Below are positions 39,044 to 48,900 of a stretch of 64,000 nt of DNA, one piece after another. The notes beneath the pieces are model-generated. The model was given only the letters and a program-made list of their open reading frames with translations, was not told the origin of the DNA and did no database searches. This stretch comes from Bacilli bacterium (lineage in GTDB: Bacteria; Bacillota_I; Bacilli_A; RFN20; CAG-826). Each line of letters begins with the position of its first letter. Within the stretch, counting starts at the first letter, position 1. Location: the NCBI GenBank assembly GCA_028705995.1, contig JAQWCH010000001.1, positions 68,166-132,165 of the forward strand. Reading direction: 5' to 3'. A program made the position numbers and the translations under genes.

Positions 39044-41464
39044 ATGAACGCTTCTACGCAAAAAATGTTTGTTTCACCTAAAGAATTTAAATTGGAGTTC
39101 GTCAAACGCCTCTCCGAGAAATATGGTCGTTCAGTTAAGGATTCACATATTACCGAACGCTACGATGTGCTCGGACGCATGGTCCGTGATTATGCGGCGA
39201 TTAACTGGCGCGAGACACGCGAAAAAATTCTTAATGAAGAACGCAAACAATTAATTTACTTTTCAATGGAATTTTTGATTGGTCGTTTACTTGTTAATAA
39301 CATGATGAATCTTGGTATTTATGATGTTGCTCGTTCGGGATTTGCCGAAATGGGAATTGATATTAACGAACTCGAAGATCAAGAATCAGATGCCGGCCTT
39401 GGCAATGGCGGTCTTGGGCGCCTTGCGGCTTGTTTTATTGATTCACTCGCCTCATTATCGTTACCCGGACATGGTAACTGCATTCGCTATGAATATGGTT
39501 TCTTCCGGCAAAAAATCGTTGATGGTCGGCAAATTGAAGTACCTGATCAATGGCTCGTAAATGGTAACGTTTGGGAAGTCCGTAAACCAAAACACTCAGT
39601 CGAAGTGAAATTTTATGGTCATGCCGAAACCTATATGAAACCAAATGGCACTTATGGAATCCGGACAGCCGATCCCGTCTGCGTGAAAGCTGTACCATAT
39701 GATATGTCAATTATCGGCTATCAAAATGGGGTGGCTAATACATTACGTCTTTGGAGTGCGGAACCCAGTGAAGAAAATCTCCCGCGGGATCAAAAATTTG
39801 AAGATTACCTCGTGACTTTAAAAGAATTATGCCACGGGCTTTATCCGGATGATTCAACAGAACATGGAAGGATTTTACGTTTACGGCAACAATATTTTCT
39901 TGTTTCGGCTGGTCTTCAATCCGCCGTTCGCGGCCATTTCCGGCGATATAAAACATTGAAAAACTTTAAAGAAAAATTCGTTTTTCAATTAAATGACACA
40001 CATCCAATTTTAGCGATTCCCGAATTGATGCGTATTTTAATGGATGATTATAGTTTCGGCTGGGACGATGCTTGGGAACAAGTCACAGGCGCGATGGCGT
40101 ATACTAATCACACGGTCATGCCAGAAGCACTTGAAAAATGGCCAGTGATGTATATCCAACAACTCATTCCACGTTGCTACATGATTATTGAAGAGATTAA
40201 TCGTCGCTCACAAATTTACTTTAACGATAGCCATGTCGCAAGCGAAGCCAAACGTAATATGGCAATTATCAAAGAAGGCATGATTCATATGACGAATCTC
40301 GCCCTTTATACGGTGTTTTCGGTAAATGGCGTAGCGGCGATTCATACGCAAATTCTCAAAGATTTAACCTTCCCTGATTATTATTCCCTGATGCCAAATA
40401 AATTTAATAATAAAACCAATGGAATAACCCATCGGCGCTGGTTCTTATATGCGAACCCCAATTTAGCATCTTTAGTCAGTGATAAAATCGGTGAAGGTTG
40501 GATTCGTGATCCCGATCAACTCGAAAAATTTGCGGCTTTTAAAAATGATGCTGATGTACAAAAACGCTTTATGAAAATTAAAAAGGCGAATAAAGTAGCA
40601 TTTGCCGCAATGATGAAGAAAACACAAGGCATTGATGTGAATATCGATTCGATTTTCGATGTGCAAATCAAGCGACTCCATGCCTATAAACGTCAATTGA
40701 TGAATCTCTTCCGAATTATGCATCTTTATCATCGGGCAAAAACTGATCCTAACTTCAGCATGTATCCGCATACGTATATATTTGGGGCAAAAGCCGCACC
40801 ATCATATTTCTTTGCGAAAAAAGTTATTGAACTAATCAACGCTGTCGCTTCGACAATTAATCACGATCCGGCGGTTTCTAAATTCATGCAAGTTGTCTTC
40901 GTCGAAAACTACAATGTTTCCAAAGCCGAAGTAATTATTCCCGCTGCGGATATCAGTGAGCAAATTTCGACTGCCGGTAAAGAAGCTTCCGGTACTTCCA
41001 ATATGAAGTTTATGATGAATGGGGCATTAACTCTTGGTACTCTTGATGGCGCGAATGTGGAAATCGCTGAACGCGTGGGACCAGAACATTGCTTTATTTT
41101 CGGACTTAAAGCCGATCAAGTAATTGAAAAACGCAACTCAGGTTATAATCCATGGGACGTTTATAATCGCGATAGCGATGTCCATTGGATTATCGATTCA
41201 TTAATTAATGGAACATGGAATAATGGTGCGATTGATCAATTCCGAGCGATATTTGATGAAGTGATGTATCGCGGTGATGAATATTTAATTCTTGAAGATT
41301 TACAAGCCTACGTGAGCGCATCGGAAAAAATTGATGAATATTATCAAAGTCCGAAAAAATGGATTGCCACCTGCGTTGTTAACATGGCAATGTCTGGCTA
41401 TTTCTCGACGGACCGGACAATCCATCAATATAATGATGAAATTTGGCATTTAGATCCGTTATGA
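39044..41464 (+). CDS. glgP: glycogen/alpha-glucan phosphorylase
   Basis: YFSMEFLIGRLL; LGNGGLGRLAACF; KEASGTSNMKFMMNGALTLGTLDGANVEI (PLP site). Confidence 0.97.
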   Translation: MNASTQKMFVSPKEFKLEFVKRLSEKYGRSVKDSHITERYDVLGRMVRDYAAINWRETREKILNEERKQLIYFSMEFLIGRLLVNNMMNLGIYDVARSGFAEMGIDINELEDQESDAGLGNGGLGRLAACFIDSLASLSLPGHGNCIRYEYGFFRQKIVDGRQIEVPDQWLVNGNVWEVRKPKHSVEVKFYGHAETYMKPNGTYGIRTADPVCVKAVPYDMSIIGYQNGVANTLRLWSAEPSEENLPRDQKFEDYLVTLKELCHGLYPDDSTEHGRILRLRQQYFLVSAGLQSAVRGHFRRYKTLKNFKEKFVFQLNDTHPILAIPELMRILMDDYSFGWDDAWEQVTGAMAYTNHTVMPEALEKWPVMYIQQLIPRCYMIIEEINRRSQIYFNDSHVASEAKRNMAIIKEGMIHMTNLALYTVFSVNGVAAIHTQILKDLTFPDYYSLMPNKFNNKTNGITHRRWFLYANPNLASLVSDKIGEGWIRDPDQLEKFAAFKNDADVQKRFMKIKKANKVAFAAMMKKTQGIDVNIDSIFDVQIKRLHAYKRQLMNLFRIMHLYHRAKTDPNFSMYPHTYIFGAKAAPSYFFAKKVIELINAVASTINHDPAVSKFMQVVFVENYNVSKAEVIIPAADISEQISTAGKEASGTSNMKFMMNGALTLGTLDGANVEIAERVGPEHCFIFGLKADQVIEKRNSGYNPWDVYNRDSDVHWIIDSLINGTWNNGAIDQFRAIFDEVMYRGDEYLILEDLQAYVSASEKIDEYYQSPKKWIATCVVNMAMSGYFSTDRTIHQYNDEIWHLDPL

Positions 41465-41958
41465 GTGAGATATTAAATTTAAAACCGCTATTTGACGCTC
41501 AAAAAGCGCTCGATGCGACAATTCATGAGCAGCATCAAACAAATTACGCCAAAACGCATGATGATCGTGTTTTAGCCCTCCTAGTTGAACTTGGGGAACT
41601 CGCTAACACAACACGGTGCTTTAAGTTTTGGTCACTTAAAGGTAGTGAAGTAGAGGCGATTGTCCTCGATGAATACGCTGATGCTCTGCATTTTTTATTA
41701 AGTATTGGCATCATGCATGGCTTTGTTTATGATGAACAACCGCTCACGCATTTTGCTGGTACCTTAACCGCCGGTTTTCTTCACATTTATCACGCGGTTG
41801 AAGTTTTACGCGCGGAAATGAACTTGGTAAACTACAAGAAGCTATTTAGCGCTTTCACGAGTATTATTTTCTTACTTGGGGCAAACGCTGTTAAAATAGA
41901 AGAAGCCTATCGAAAAAAACTCGCAGTTAACTACCAACGTCAAGAACAAAAATATTAA
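41461..41958 (+). CDS. dimeric (all-alpha, type 2) dUTP diphosphatase
   Basis: VELGELANTTRCFKFW, LDEYADALHFLLSIGI; ATGA overlap with glgP. Confidence 0.8.
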   Translation: MSEILNLKPLFDAQKALDATIHEQHQTNYAKTHDDRVLALLVELGELANTTRCFKFWSLKGSEVEAIVLDEYADALHFLLSIGIMHGFVYDEQPLTHFAGTLTAGFLHIYHAVEVLRAEMNLVNYKKLFSAFTSIIFLLGANAVKIEEAYRKKLAVNYQRQEQKY

Positions 41959-41977
41959 TGTTCCAAAGGAGAATTTT

Positions 41978-43069
41978 ATGAATAAAGAACAACGATTAGA
42001 TTTACTAAAAGAAGTGAGCGAAGTCCGCGGTATTAGCGGTAACGAACGCGAAGTCTCACGACTGATTCAACGACGCTTAAAAGATGTTGTTGATCATTTT
42101 GAATACGATAACCTCGGTTCAACAATTTCCTATTTAAAACCACTCGACGAAAAAAAACCAACTGTGCTTTTCGCTGCCCATATGGATGAAATTGGCTTTA
42201 TTGTCACAAACATCGAAGAGTCGGGTTTATTGCGCTTTAGTAATGTTGGTGGTTGGTGGGGTCATGTTGTACCCGCCCATGAATTTATTATTAAAACACG
42301 GACTGGGCAAGAATATTTTGCCGTGACTGGTGCGCAACCACCGCATGGTATGCCGGCCGAAAAGCGTAAACAAGTGATGGAACTAAAAGATATGTATCTT
42401 GATCTTGGTGTCGATAATAAAAAACAAGTTGAAGAAATGGGTATTCGCATCGGGGATACAATCACGCCAAAACAAGATTTCCGCGTGCTACAAAACGGTA
42501 ATGCCTTACTCGGAAAAGCGTGGGATGACCGCGCCTGTGTGGCGATTGGGATTGAAGTGATGGAAAATCTCAAAGATGAAAAACTTGCATCAAATGTTGT
42601 TTTTGCCGGCACTGTCCAAGAAGAAGTTGGCTTACGTGGCGCCGCAACCGCTAGTTATCATGTCAAACCCGATATCGCTTTTGCGACTGATGTGACGATG
42701 AGTTACGATTTACCCGGCACACCAAATAACGACACAAAACTTGGAACTGGTGTTGCGTTATCAATTATGGATGCTTCCGTTATTGCCCACCGCGGTTTAT
42801 TCGATTTCGTCGAAGAAATTGCCAAAGAAAAAGGCATTAAATACACTTATGATTTAATGACGGGTGGTGGCACTGATTCCGGAGCAATTCATAAGCAATT
42901 TGATGGCATCATCAATATGACAATTTCGCTACCTTGCCGCTATTTCCATTCTCATGTCTCGATTATCGATTTACGTGATTATGAGGCAGCTGTTGAACTT
43001 GTCACCGAGGTGATTAGACGGATTACGCCGGAAATTATTGAGCAGTTACGCGCTTCCAAATACGAATAA
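41978..43069 (+). CDS. M42 family metallopeptidase, copy 2
   Basis: AHMDEIGFIVT; QEEVGLRGAATA; TGGGTDSGAIH. Confidence 0.93.
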   Translation: MNKEQRLDLLKEVSEVRGISGNEREVSRLIQRRLKDVVDHFEYDNLGSTISYLKPLDEKKPTVLFAAHMDEIGFIVTNIEESGLLRFSNVGGWWGHVVPAHEFIIKTRTGQEYFAVTGAQPPHGMPAEKRKQVMELKDMYLDLGVDNKKQVEEMGIRIGDTITPKQDFRVLQNGNALLGKAWDDRACVAIGIEVMENLKDEKLASNVVFAGTVQEEVGLRGAATASYHVKPDIAFATDVTMSYDLPGTPNNDTKLGTGVALSIMDASVIAHRGLFDFVEEIAKEKGIKYTYDLMTGGGTDSGAIHKQFDGIINMTISLPCRYFHSHVSIIDLRDYEAAVELVTEVIRRITPEIIEQLRASKYE

Positions 43070-43074
43070 AGATT

Positions 43075-43105
43075 AGCGACCGTTTGGTCGCTTTTTATTT
43101 TTTGC
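43075..43105 (+). terminator. rho-independent terminator
   Basis: AGCGACC gttt GGTCGCT TTTTATTTTTT. Confidence 0.9.
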
Positions 43106-43216
43106 AGTTTTAGACAAAAATAAATTAATTTTATAGTTAAAAGTGTATTTATGTTTTTAAATATAGTTATTTATTTGTCAATTTTTTTTGCTATTATTAA
43201 ATTGGAGGATTTGGTT

Positions 43217-45349
43217 ATGGAATTAGTGATGATACTTAACATTGTATTTTTTGCCATTATTGGTTTGGTTATTATATCTGCCGTGATTGGTCTCTTCCGC
43301 CGGTCTTTTGTCACACTCGTCGGATTAGTTGTGTTTGTCATCTTAATCGCTGTCTTTGCGCTCAGTCTTGGTTCGATTTCAAATTTCGTCCTCCAATACG
43401 ATTTAACAACGATTGAAGCAATTCCGACAACCTATGATCTTGTAATTAATCAAGAAACTTACACAATATCACTGGAAACGTTAGAAATTGCCCTGCAAGA
43501 TGTCTTACACGCTGTGAGTGAAGCAGCGGGAGCAAGCGAAGCTGGCAGTGCTGATTTTGAAGAATATATTTATGCCTTAACTGTCAATATTGGTCGTTAT
43601 TTCACCTTTGGTCTTATGGTTTTTGTCGCCTGGTTTATCAGTGGCATTGCCACGTTTATCACGCGGATTGTGATGTGGATTGTTTCACGTGCTAATCCGA
43701 AAAAACGTCATATATTCTTTGCGTCTTCAGCTTTTTCTGCTTTAAAAACAACAGTCGCTTTCTTTGCAATGGTAATGCCATTTACCGCGATTGCGAACGC
43801 GGTATTAGTTGCTTATCGTGACCCGCAAAATGCCGATTTAAGTGATACACCACCAGCGTCAATGCAAGAAGTCGCGACTTATGTTGATGCCTATGATCAA
43901 TCGCTACTTTCTAAATTAATGTTTTCTTGGACAAAGTCCCCAACAACAGGTAAGACACTCGATATTACATTAATGGATTGGATTGCTGGCGCTGAATATA
44001 AAGACGAAAAAATCGCCTTTACCGATGAACTTATCGCGTTTACCGGAATTGCTAAAACATTAGCAAGTAGTGGTATTCTTGATCACGAGGGTGATTTATC
44101 GACATTTGATTGGTCGGTGTTCGCTCAAGAAGAAGCCGTGGACACAATTTTCAATAACTTAAAACATTCCCATCTCGTCATGAGTGGTTCACCGTTATTA
44201 ATGAGCATTATGCTATCAAGTGCCGGAAATACCCTAGTCGATGAAAGTTTTATTGAACCATTAACGACGGATGTTGTTGATGCTGACTATGTCGTGGAGT
44301 TCGCCGCTTTACAAGGAATGCTTAATAGCTTTATTCGCGCGGGCGCATTTACGGCGCTACTCGACTTTATTTTTGCGGCTGAAGAAGATCGCGCCGCATT
44401 AGAAAGCGCTCTTTATGAATCGTTACTTGGTGAAGATGCACTTCCCGATGTGCGTGAAGCTTTTGCGTTTTTCGATACATCAATTATTCTCTCACGCATG
44501 ACACCAGCTTTACTTGCAAGCATGGCAATGGGAGAAAATCAAACAAATATTAATGGATTCCTTGAACAAATAATCCCAACTGAATACGAAGACTTTGCTG
44601 ACTATCAGTGGGGACATGAAATGGATGTAATTTTTAGCTCACTGGCGAGTATTTACCAAGATGATGAGACCTTTGTCGATTTCTTTGGTGGGGCAGCCGG
44701 CGATGAGAGTTCGCCCTCGTGGCAAGAATATCTACTTAATCATAAAGAGAGTGTTCTTGATGCGTTTACTGGTCCAGTTGATACAAGCGAACAATTAGTT
44801 GATGTCGATGAAAACAATGTTTATCAAGGTGAATTACCGGTTTTGCTTGATTCGGACTTGATTATGGAGGCCGTTGATCCATTAATTCGCTTTATGTTCC
44901 GTGATTTTAATATTGAAAACGGAATTGCTTTACTGGCCTTTGAAGCACAGATGGCCGCCCTTAATGACCCAGACCCCGCCATTCGGCGCGCCAATTATAA
45001 ATTAGGAATTCGCGATATGCTTGATCTTTTAATCGATGGCGTACCGACCGATTACGATAATATCGAAGATATTTTCCCAATTCCCGATACCATCGTTGTT
45101 GATGAAGAGAATAACACGGTGACAACCACTGAAGAAATAGTTATCGCACCGGAAAACATCACCGATGCTGGCTATGATATCCCAGATGGTCTTGAGACAG
45201 ATGAAGAAGGTAATATCATTATTCCGGCTGGTAGTTACGTTGATGAGGATGGCATCCACTTACCGGATGGAACAATTATTCCACTCGAAGTGCCGTCAGG
45301 TCGTTACCACTTTATTCCAACAATGAAATTCGAATACGCTTTATTCTAA
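43217..45349 (+). CDS. large membrane-anchored protein of unknown function (CvpA-like N-terminal TM region, long acidic remainder)
   Basis: TM segments in first ~200 aa then ~500 aa soluble; start at 43217 after GGAGG. Confidence 0.7.
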   Translation: MELVMILNIVFFAIIGLVIISAVIGLFRRSFVTLVGLVVFVILIAVFALSLGSISNFVLQYDLTTIEAIPTTYDLVINQETYTISLETLEIALQDVLHAVSEAAGASEAGSADFEEYIYALTVNIGRYFTFGLMVFVAWFISGIATFITRIVMWIVSRANPKKRHIFFASSAFSALKTTVAFFAMVMPFTAIANAVLVAYRDPQNADLSDTPPASMQEVATYVDAYDQSLLSKLMFSWTKSPTTGKTLDITLMDWIAGAEYKDEKIAFTDELIAFTGIAKTLASSGILDHEGDLSTFDWSVFAQEEAVDTIFNNLKHSHLVMSGSPLLMSIMLSSAGNTLVDESFIEPLTTDVVDADYVVEFAALQGMLNSFIRAGAFTALLDFIFAAEEDRAALESALYESLLGEDALPDVREAFAFFDTSIILSRMTPALLASMAMGENQTNINGFLEQIIPTEYEDFADYQWGHEMDVIFSSLASIYQDDETFVDFFGGAAGDESSPSWQEYLLNHKESVLDAFTGPVDTSEQLVDVDENNVYQGELPVLLDSDLIMEAVDPLIRFMFRDFNIENGIALLAFEAQMAALNDPDPAIRRANYKLGIRDMLDLLIDGVPTDYDNIEDIFPIPDTIVVDEENNTVTTTEEIVIAPENITDAGYDIPDGLETDEEGNIIIPAGSYVDEDGIHLPDGTIIPLEVPSGRYHFIPTMKFEYALF

Positions 45350-45370
45350 AAGTTAGTGACTAAAAATTAA

Positions 45371-45405
45371 AACGAGATGGAAATCTATCCACCTCGTTTT
45401 TTTTC
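45371..45405. terminator. rho-independent terminator (likely bidirectional)
   Basis: AAAACGAGaTGG aaatctat CCAcCTCGTTTTTTTT. Confidence 0.85.
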
Positions 45406-45421
45406 TTAAGATCTACTTGGC

Positions 45422-45919
45422 TTATGGATCAGCCCGCATCAAGTGAGTGCGACGGGCAACTTCCAGTAAGATAATCGCGACGCTTGCACCAAGAATTCCT
45501 TGTAGGGCATCGAGCAGGAAATAAAGTGGTACCCCTTGCCATGTCCATAAGAGCCAGTTCGTCAAACCATAAAGAAGCGCCATTGTAATACCAGCAATAT
45601 AAAATGCGAAGAAGTTGATTTTCTTGGGTAATAAACGGAACAAGTAACCAGCAATTAATCCTTCTGCAAATTTAATAACCGCCGTAAATGGTGCATAAAC
45701 AGCATAACTTGATCCGCCGAGTAGATCAGCGAGTGTCCCGCCAATCAGCCCGACAATCCCACCGGAAATCGGATCGATGAAGACAGCTGCAAAGATGATA
45801 AAGGCATCTCCAAGATTAAGGTAACCAATACTTAAATCAATGCGAATATAAAAAGTTGCTAAAAAAGTTACGGCAGCTAATAAACCCGTTAATGTCATTT
45901 TTTGGATAATTTTATTCAT
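45422..45919 (-). CDS. ECF transporter S component
   Basis: Small 5-6 TM protein: RIDLSIGYLNLGDAFIIFAAVFIDPISGGIVGLIGGTLADLL..YAPFTAVIKFAEGLIAGYLF. Confidence 0.85.
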   Translation of the reverse strand: MNKIIQKMTLTGLLAAVTFLATFYIRIDLSIGYLNLGDAFIIFAAVFIDPISGGIVGLIGGTLADLLGGSSYAVYAPFTAVIKFAEGLIAGYLFRLLPKKINFFAFYIAGITMALLYGLTNWLLWTWQGVPLYFLLDALQGILGASVAIILLEVARRTHLMRADP

Positions 45920-46352
45920 CGAGTAACCTCATAAAGTTTTTTTCATTATAGACTTTAACCCCAATTTGTTTTAATGCTTTTGCAGCAATCCCCATGCCAG
46001 CAATGAGTTTTTTCGAAAAAGTACCATCATACACTAATTCACTGCCACAAGCGGGTGAGCGCTCTTTCATAATTGCCGATTGAGCATCGTATTTTTGTGC
46101 AAGGCGCACAGCAATTTTTGCCCCAAGATTATATTGATCTGTCACATCAACGCCGTTGAGCATTGTGACTTTTTCGCCTTGAATTTCACTTGGTGGTCGT
46201 GGCACATCAAGACCGCCATCAACTTCGGGACAAAATGCGACAAGATTAAATTTCTCTTTTAACTTTTCGATATCCGGTGTGTAATTATCTTCACCCGAGT
46301 ATTTTGTTCTGTAGCCGAGTAAGCAGGCTGATACAAGAATTGTTGGTTTCAT
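45912..46352 (-). CDS. DUF523 family protein (YbbK-like)
   Basis: ILVSACLLGYRTKYSGEDN, CPEVDGGLDVPRPPSEI, KERSPACGSELVYDG. Confidence 0.9.
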   Translation of the reverse strand: MKPTILVSACLLGYRTKYSGEDNYTPDIEKLKEKFNLVAFCPEVDGGLDVPRPPSEIQGEKVTMLNGVDVTDQYNLGAKIAVRLAQKYDAQSAIMKERSPACGSELVYDGTFSKKLIAGMGIAAKALKQIGVKVYNEKNFMRLLDE

Positions 46353-46566
46353 GTTGTTATTGTAGTGGGTTTTAGCAAATAAATAAAGAAGACGTCGGGA
46401 AGAAGTTTATATTCATGTGATAAATATCAATTTAGAATAATCGCATTAGAAAATATTTTTTTGTAATCAAGCGCCTAGCGCGTACTAATGATTTTAAACT
46501 TTCGGTATTTCAAAATGGAAAAGTTCATTAAAATTCGCTATGATATAAAGCAAAGGAATTTCATTA

Positions 46567-47199
46567 ATGGCACTAACTAAACGGCAAACATTAGGAGAAG
46601 AAATCGCAAATGCAATCTCACATGGGATTGCGGCGTTACTCGGCATTGCCGGATTAGTTTTGCTTTTATTACGCGCTAAAAATCTATCCGAAACACTGAC
46701 TTCGCTTATTTTTGCAACCGGTATAATTTTACTTTACACAATGAGTACGCTTTATCACGCTTTTAAAAACGATACAGCGGTTAAAAGACTCTTTAAACGT
46801 TTTGATCACCTATCAATCTATTTGTTAATCGGTTCGACTTATTCACCGATTTACGTGTTGGTGCTTGAAAAACCACTGGGATGGATTTTGCTTGCGATAC
46901 AATGGTGTTTAATTATCGTCGGGATTATTTTCAAAGCAATTTGGATTAAAAAATTCGCCGGCATTCATCTTGCGATGTATTTAATTCTGGGTTGGAGTGG
47001 TATTTTGTTTTTTGGTTCATTATATAATTTTTCGATTCCCGCTTTTTATTTAATTCTTGCTGGCGGCATTGCCTATACAATCGGTGTGCTTTTTTATGCC
47101 CTGCATTTGTTTAAGTATTCGCATTTTGTTTGGCATATATTTGTTTTTCTTGGTACACTTTTACATTTTTTCGCCATTTATTTATTTCTTATTGGCTAG
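46567..47199 (+). CDS. hemolysin III family (YqfA-like) membrane protein
   Basis: 7-TM; GEEIANAISHGIAALLGIAG, STLYHAF, FKRFDHLSIYLLIGSTYSPI. Confidence 0.92.
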   Translation: MALTKRQTLGEEIANAISHGIAALLGIAGLVLLLLRAKNLSETLTSLIFATGIILLYTMSTLYHAFKNDTAVKRLFKRFDHLSIYLLIGSTYSPIYVLVLEKPLGWILLAIQWCLIIVGIIFKAIWIKKFAGIHLAMYLILGWSGILFFGSLYNFSIPAFYLILAGGIAYTIGVLFYALHLFKYSHFVWHIFVFLGTLLHFFAIYLFLIG

Positions 47200-47269
47200 T
47201 TAGGTATCGCGATCAAATTGTGAAAAAAGTATCAGGCCGTGATTAAAATAAACTAGGTATAATATTACT

Positions 47270-47911
47270 ATGACAAAAATAAGCAAAAAGACCGATACAA
47301 TTAATTTGTTAAATCAAACTTATCGCGTGGAATTCGCATTTAAAAAAATGAAAAATATCCGTTATCGCTTTCTAGATAACGTTTTATACATCTCTGCGCC
47401 ATTAAGATATGCTCACGACTCCGAGCAAGTTTTAAAGCGCCTCAACGAAAACGGCCGCCTGATAAAAATTAAAAAGGCGTTACCACCGCCAGTGATCGGT
47501 AATCAAATTTATATTTTTGGTCAACTTGTCGCCATCGACTCGATTAAGTGCCTAAGTAAATTTAGGCAAGATGAACCTTATCCCACTAGCTTAAAAAATC
47601 ATTTAAAAACTTATTTAACAAAGCGCGTGCCAGAAATTGCCAAAATGATGAACATCACTCAACCATACACAATTATTGTTCGCGATATGAAAACGCGCTA
47701 CGGGACCAATTCACGGCGCACAATGCGTTTAGCGTTTACGAGTCGCCTCGTGCACTATCATCAAGCGATTATCGACTCAGTGATTATTCATGAGCTCGCA
47801 CATATTTATTATTTTGATCATAGCAAAGCGTTTTATCAGGTTGTCAAAACGTACTGTCCCGCTTATTATCAATATCGGAAGGCCTTGCTTCATCAAGCGT
47901 ACGCATTATGA
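47270..47911 (+). CDS. YgjP/DUF45 family zinc metallopeptidase
   Basis: RYGTNSRRTMRLAFTSRLVHY..VIIHELAHIYYFDHSKAFYQVVKTYCP. Confidence 0.88.
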   Translation: MTKISKKTDTINLLNQTYRVEFAFKKMKNIRYRFLDNVLYISAPLRYAHDSEQVLKRLNENGRLIKIKKALPPPVIGNQIYIFGQLVAIDSIKCLSKFRQDEPYPTSLKNHLKTYLTKRVPEIAKMMNITQPYTIIVRDMKTRYGTNSRRTMRLAFTSRLVHYHQAIIDSVIIHELAHIYYFDHSKAFYQVVKTYCPAYYQYRKALLHQAYAL

Positions 47912-48654
47912 TTAAAACAATTTCATCAAAAAAGAACCCCTACATCCAATCGCTAATCGCGCTTCAAAACACAGCAAAAAGCAAAGAAGCGGGATTGTTT
48001 CTTGTTGACGGGTGGCATTTAGTTGATATGGGGCGCAATGCGGGAATCCTCGAAGCGCTGATTTTATTAACACCAAATGAAAATTATGATGAAGTTGATC
48101 AATATATCGTCAATGAAGAAATTATCGATAAGCTGAAATCCGTGGCGACAAACCCCGGTGTAATTGGTGTTTTAAAAAGAGCGCCACGTTCATTAGTTGG
48201 TGGCACGCGTTTATTACTCCTCGACCATATTCAAGATCCAGGTAATCTTGGTAATTTATTGCGTTCAGCACTCGCTTTTAATTATGACGGTGTATTAGTA
48301 ACTCCGGGATGTGCTGACATATTTCATCCAAAAGTTTTAGCGGCAACCCAAGGTGCTTTTTTCTTTTTGCCTGTGCAAGAAATAACTTTATCCGGTATCG
48401 AAGATTTGCAGCGTGAAGGTTACCAATTAATTGTCTCAACATTACAAAAGGCGACACCTTTAGCCAATGTTGATATTCCCGATTTATTAATTCTTGTAAT
48501 TGGCAATGAAGGACATGGTGTCGATGAAGAAATAATTAGTCGCGCGGATCAATTAGTAAAAATCCCAATCAGTGGTCTTGATTCTTTAAATGCCGCTAGT
48601 GCGGGCGCAATTTTGCTTTATCATTTCCGCCCGAATAACGATACCCAAATTTAA
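47908..48654 (+). CDS. TrmH/SpoU family RNA 2'-O-methyltransferase
   Basis: LLLDHIQDPGNLGNLLRSALAF, IVIGNEGHGVDEE, KIPISGLDSLNAASAGAILLYH. Confidence 0.93.
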   Translation: MIKTISSKKNPYIQSLIALQNTAKSKEAGLFLVDGWHLVDMGRNAGILEALILLTPNENYDEVDQYIVNEEIIDKLKSVATNPGVIGVLKRAPRSLVGGTRLLLLDHIQDPGNLGNLLRSALAFNYDGVLVTPGCADIFHPKVLAATQGAFFFLPVQEITLSGIEDLQREGYQLIVSTLQKATPLANVDIPDLLILVIGNEGHGVDEEIISRADQLVKIPISGLDSLNAASAGAILLYHFRPNNDTQI

Positions 48655-48674
48655 TTTGAGATGGTATAATCATA

Positions 48675-48888
48675 TAGGCGATGAATAGTCGTAGTAACAA
48701 CATCCCGTCCTGTTAGCGATTTGGTAAGCGGTGAAAGACCAAACTTGACGCGTTGTGAATTCAACTAGGAGCCAGGATTAATCCCCTCGTCACCGGCGTT
48801 AACGGTTAATCAAGTGCGTAAATCTTTTTACGAAGGAGGATGGTACCACGGTAATCCCGTTCCTTTCGCAAAAGATTTTTTTATTTCA
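48675..48888 (+). ncRNA. T-box riboswitch (phenylalanine, specifier UUC) upstream of pheST
   Basis: AGTA 48693-48696, GTTGTGAA-TTC-AAC (specifier 48760-48762), GATGGTACCACGG T-box, terminator AAATCTTTT..AAAAGATTTTTTT; promoter TATAAT 48665-48670. Confidence 0.92.
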
Positions 48889-48900
48889 AGAGGAATAATT

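Noticed and set aside
42262-42612. 116-aa antisense ORF opposite the second M42 peptidase
   Set aside because: Shadow ORF; no family features.
271-43069. Two M42 peptidases considered as a large duplication
   Set aside because: They are diverged paralogues in different contexts, with no flanking duplication or mobile element.
43151-43216. Upstream start of the large membrane protein (MFLNIVIYLSIFFAIIKLEDLV)
   Set aside because: AT-rich promoter-like region; GGAGG with good spacing points to ATG 43217.
48814-48900. N-terminal extension of PheS in the ORF track
   Set aside because: Lies inside the T-box antiterminator/terminator; true start is ATG 48901.
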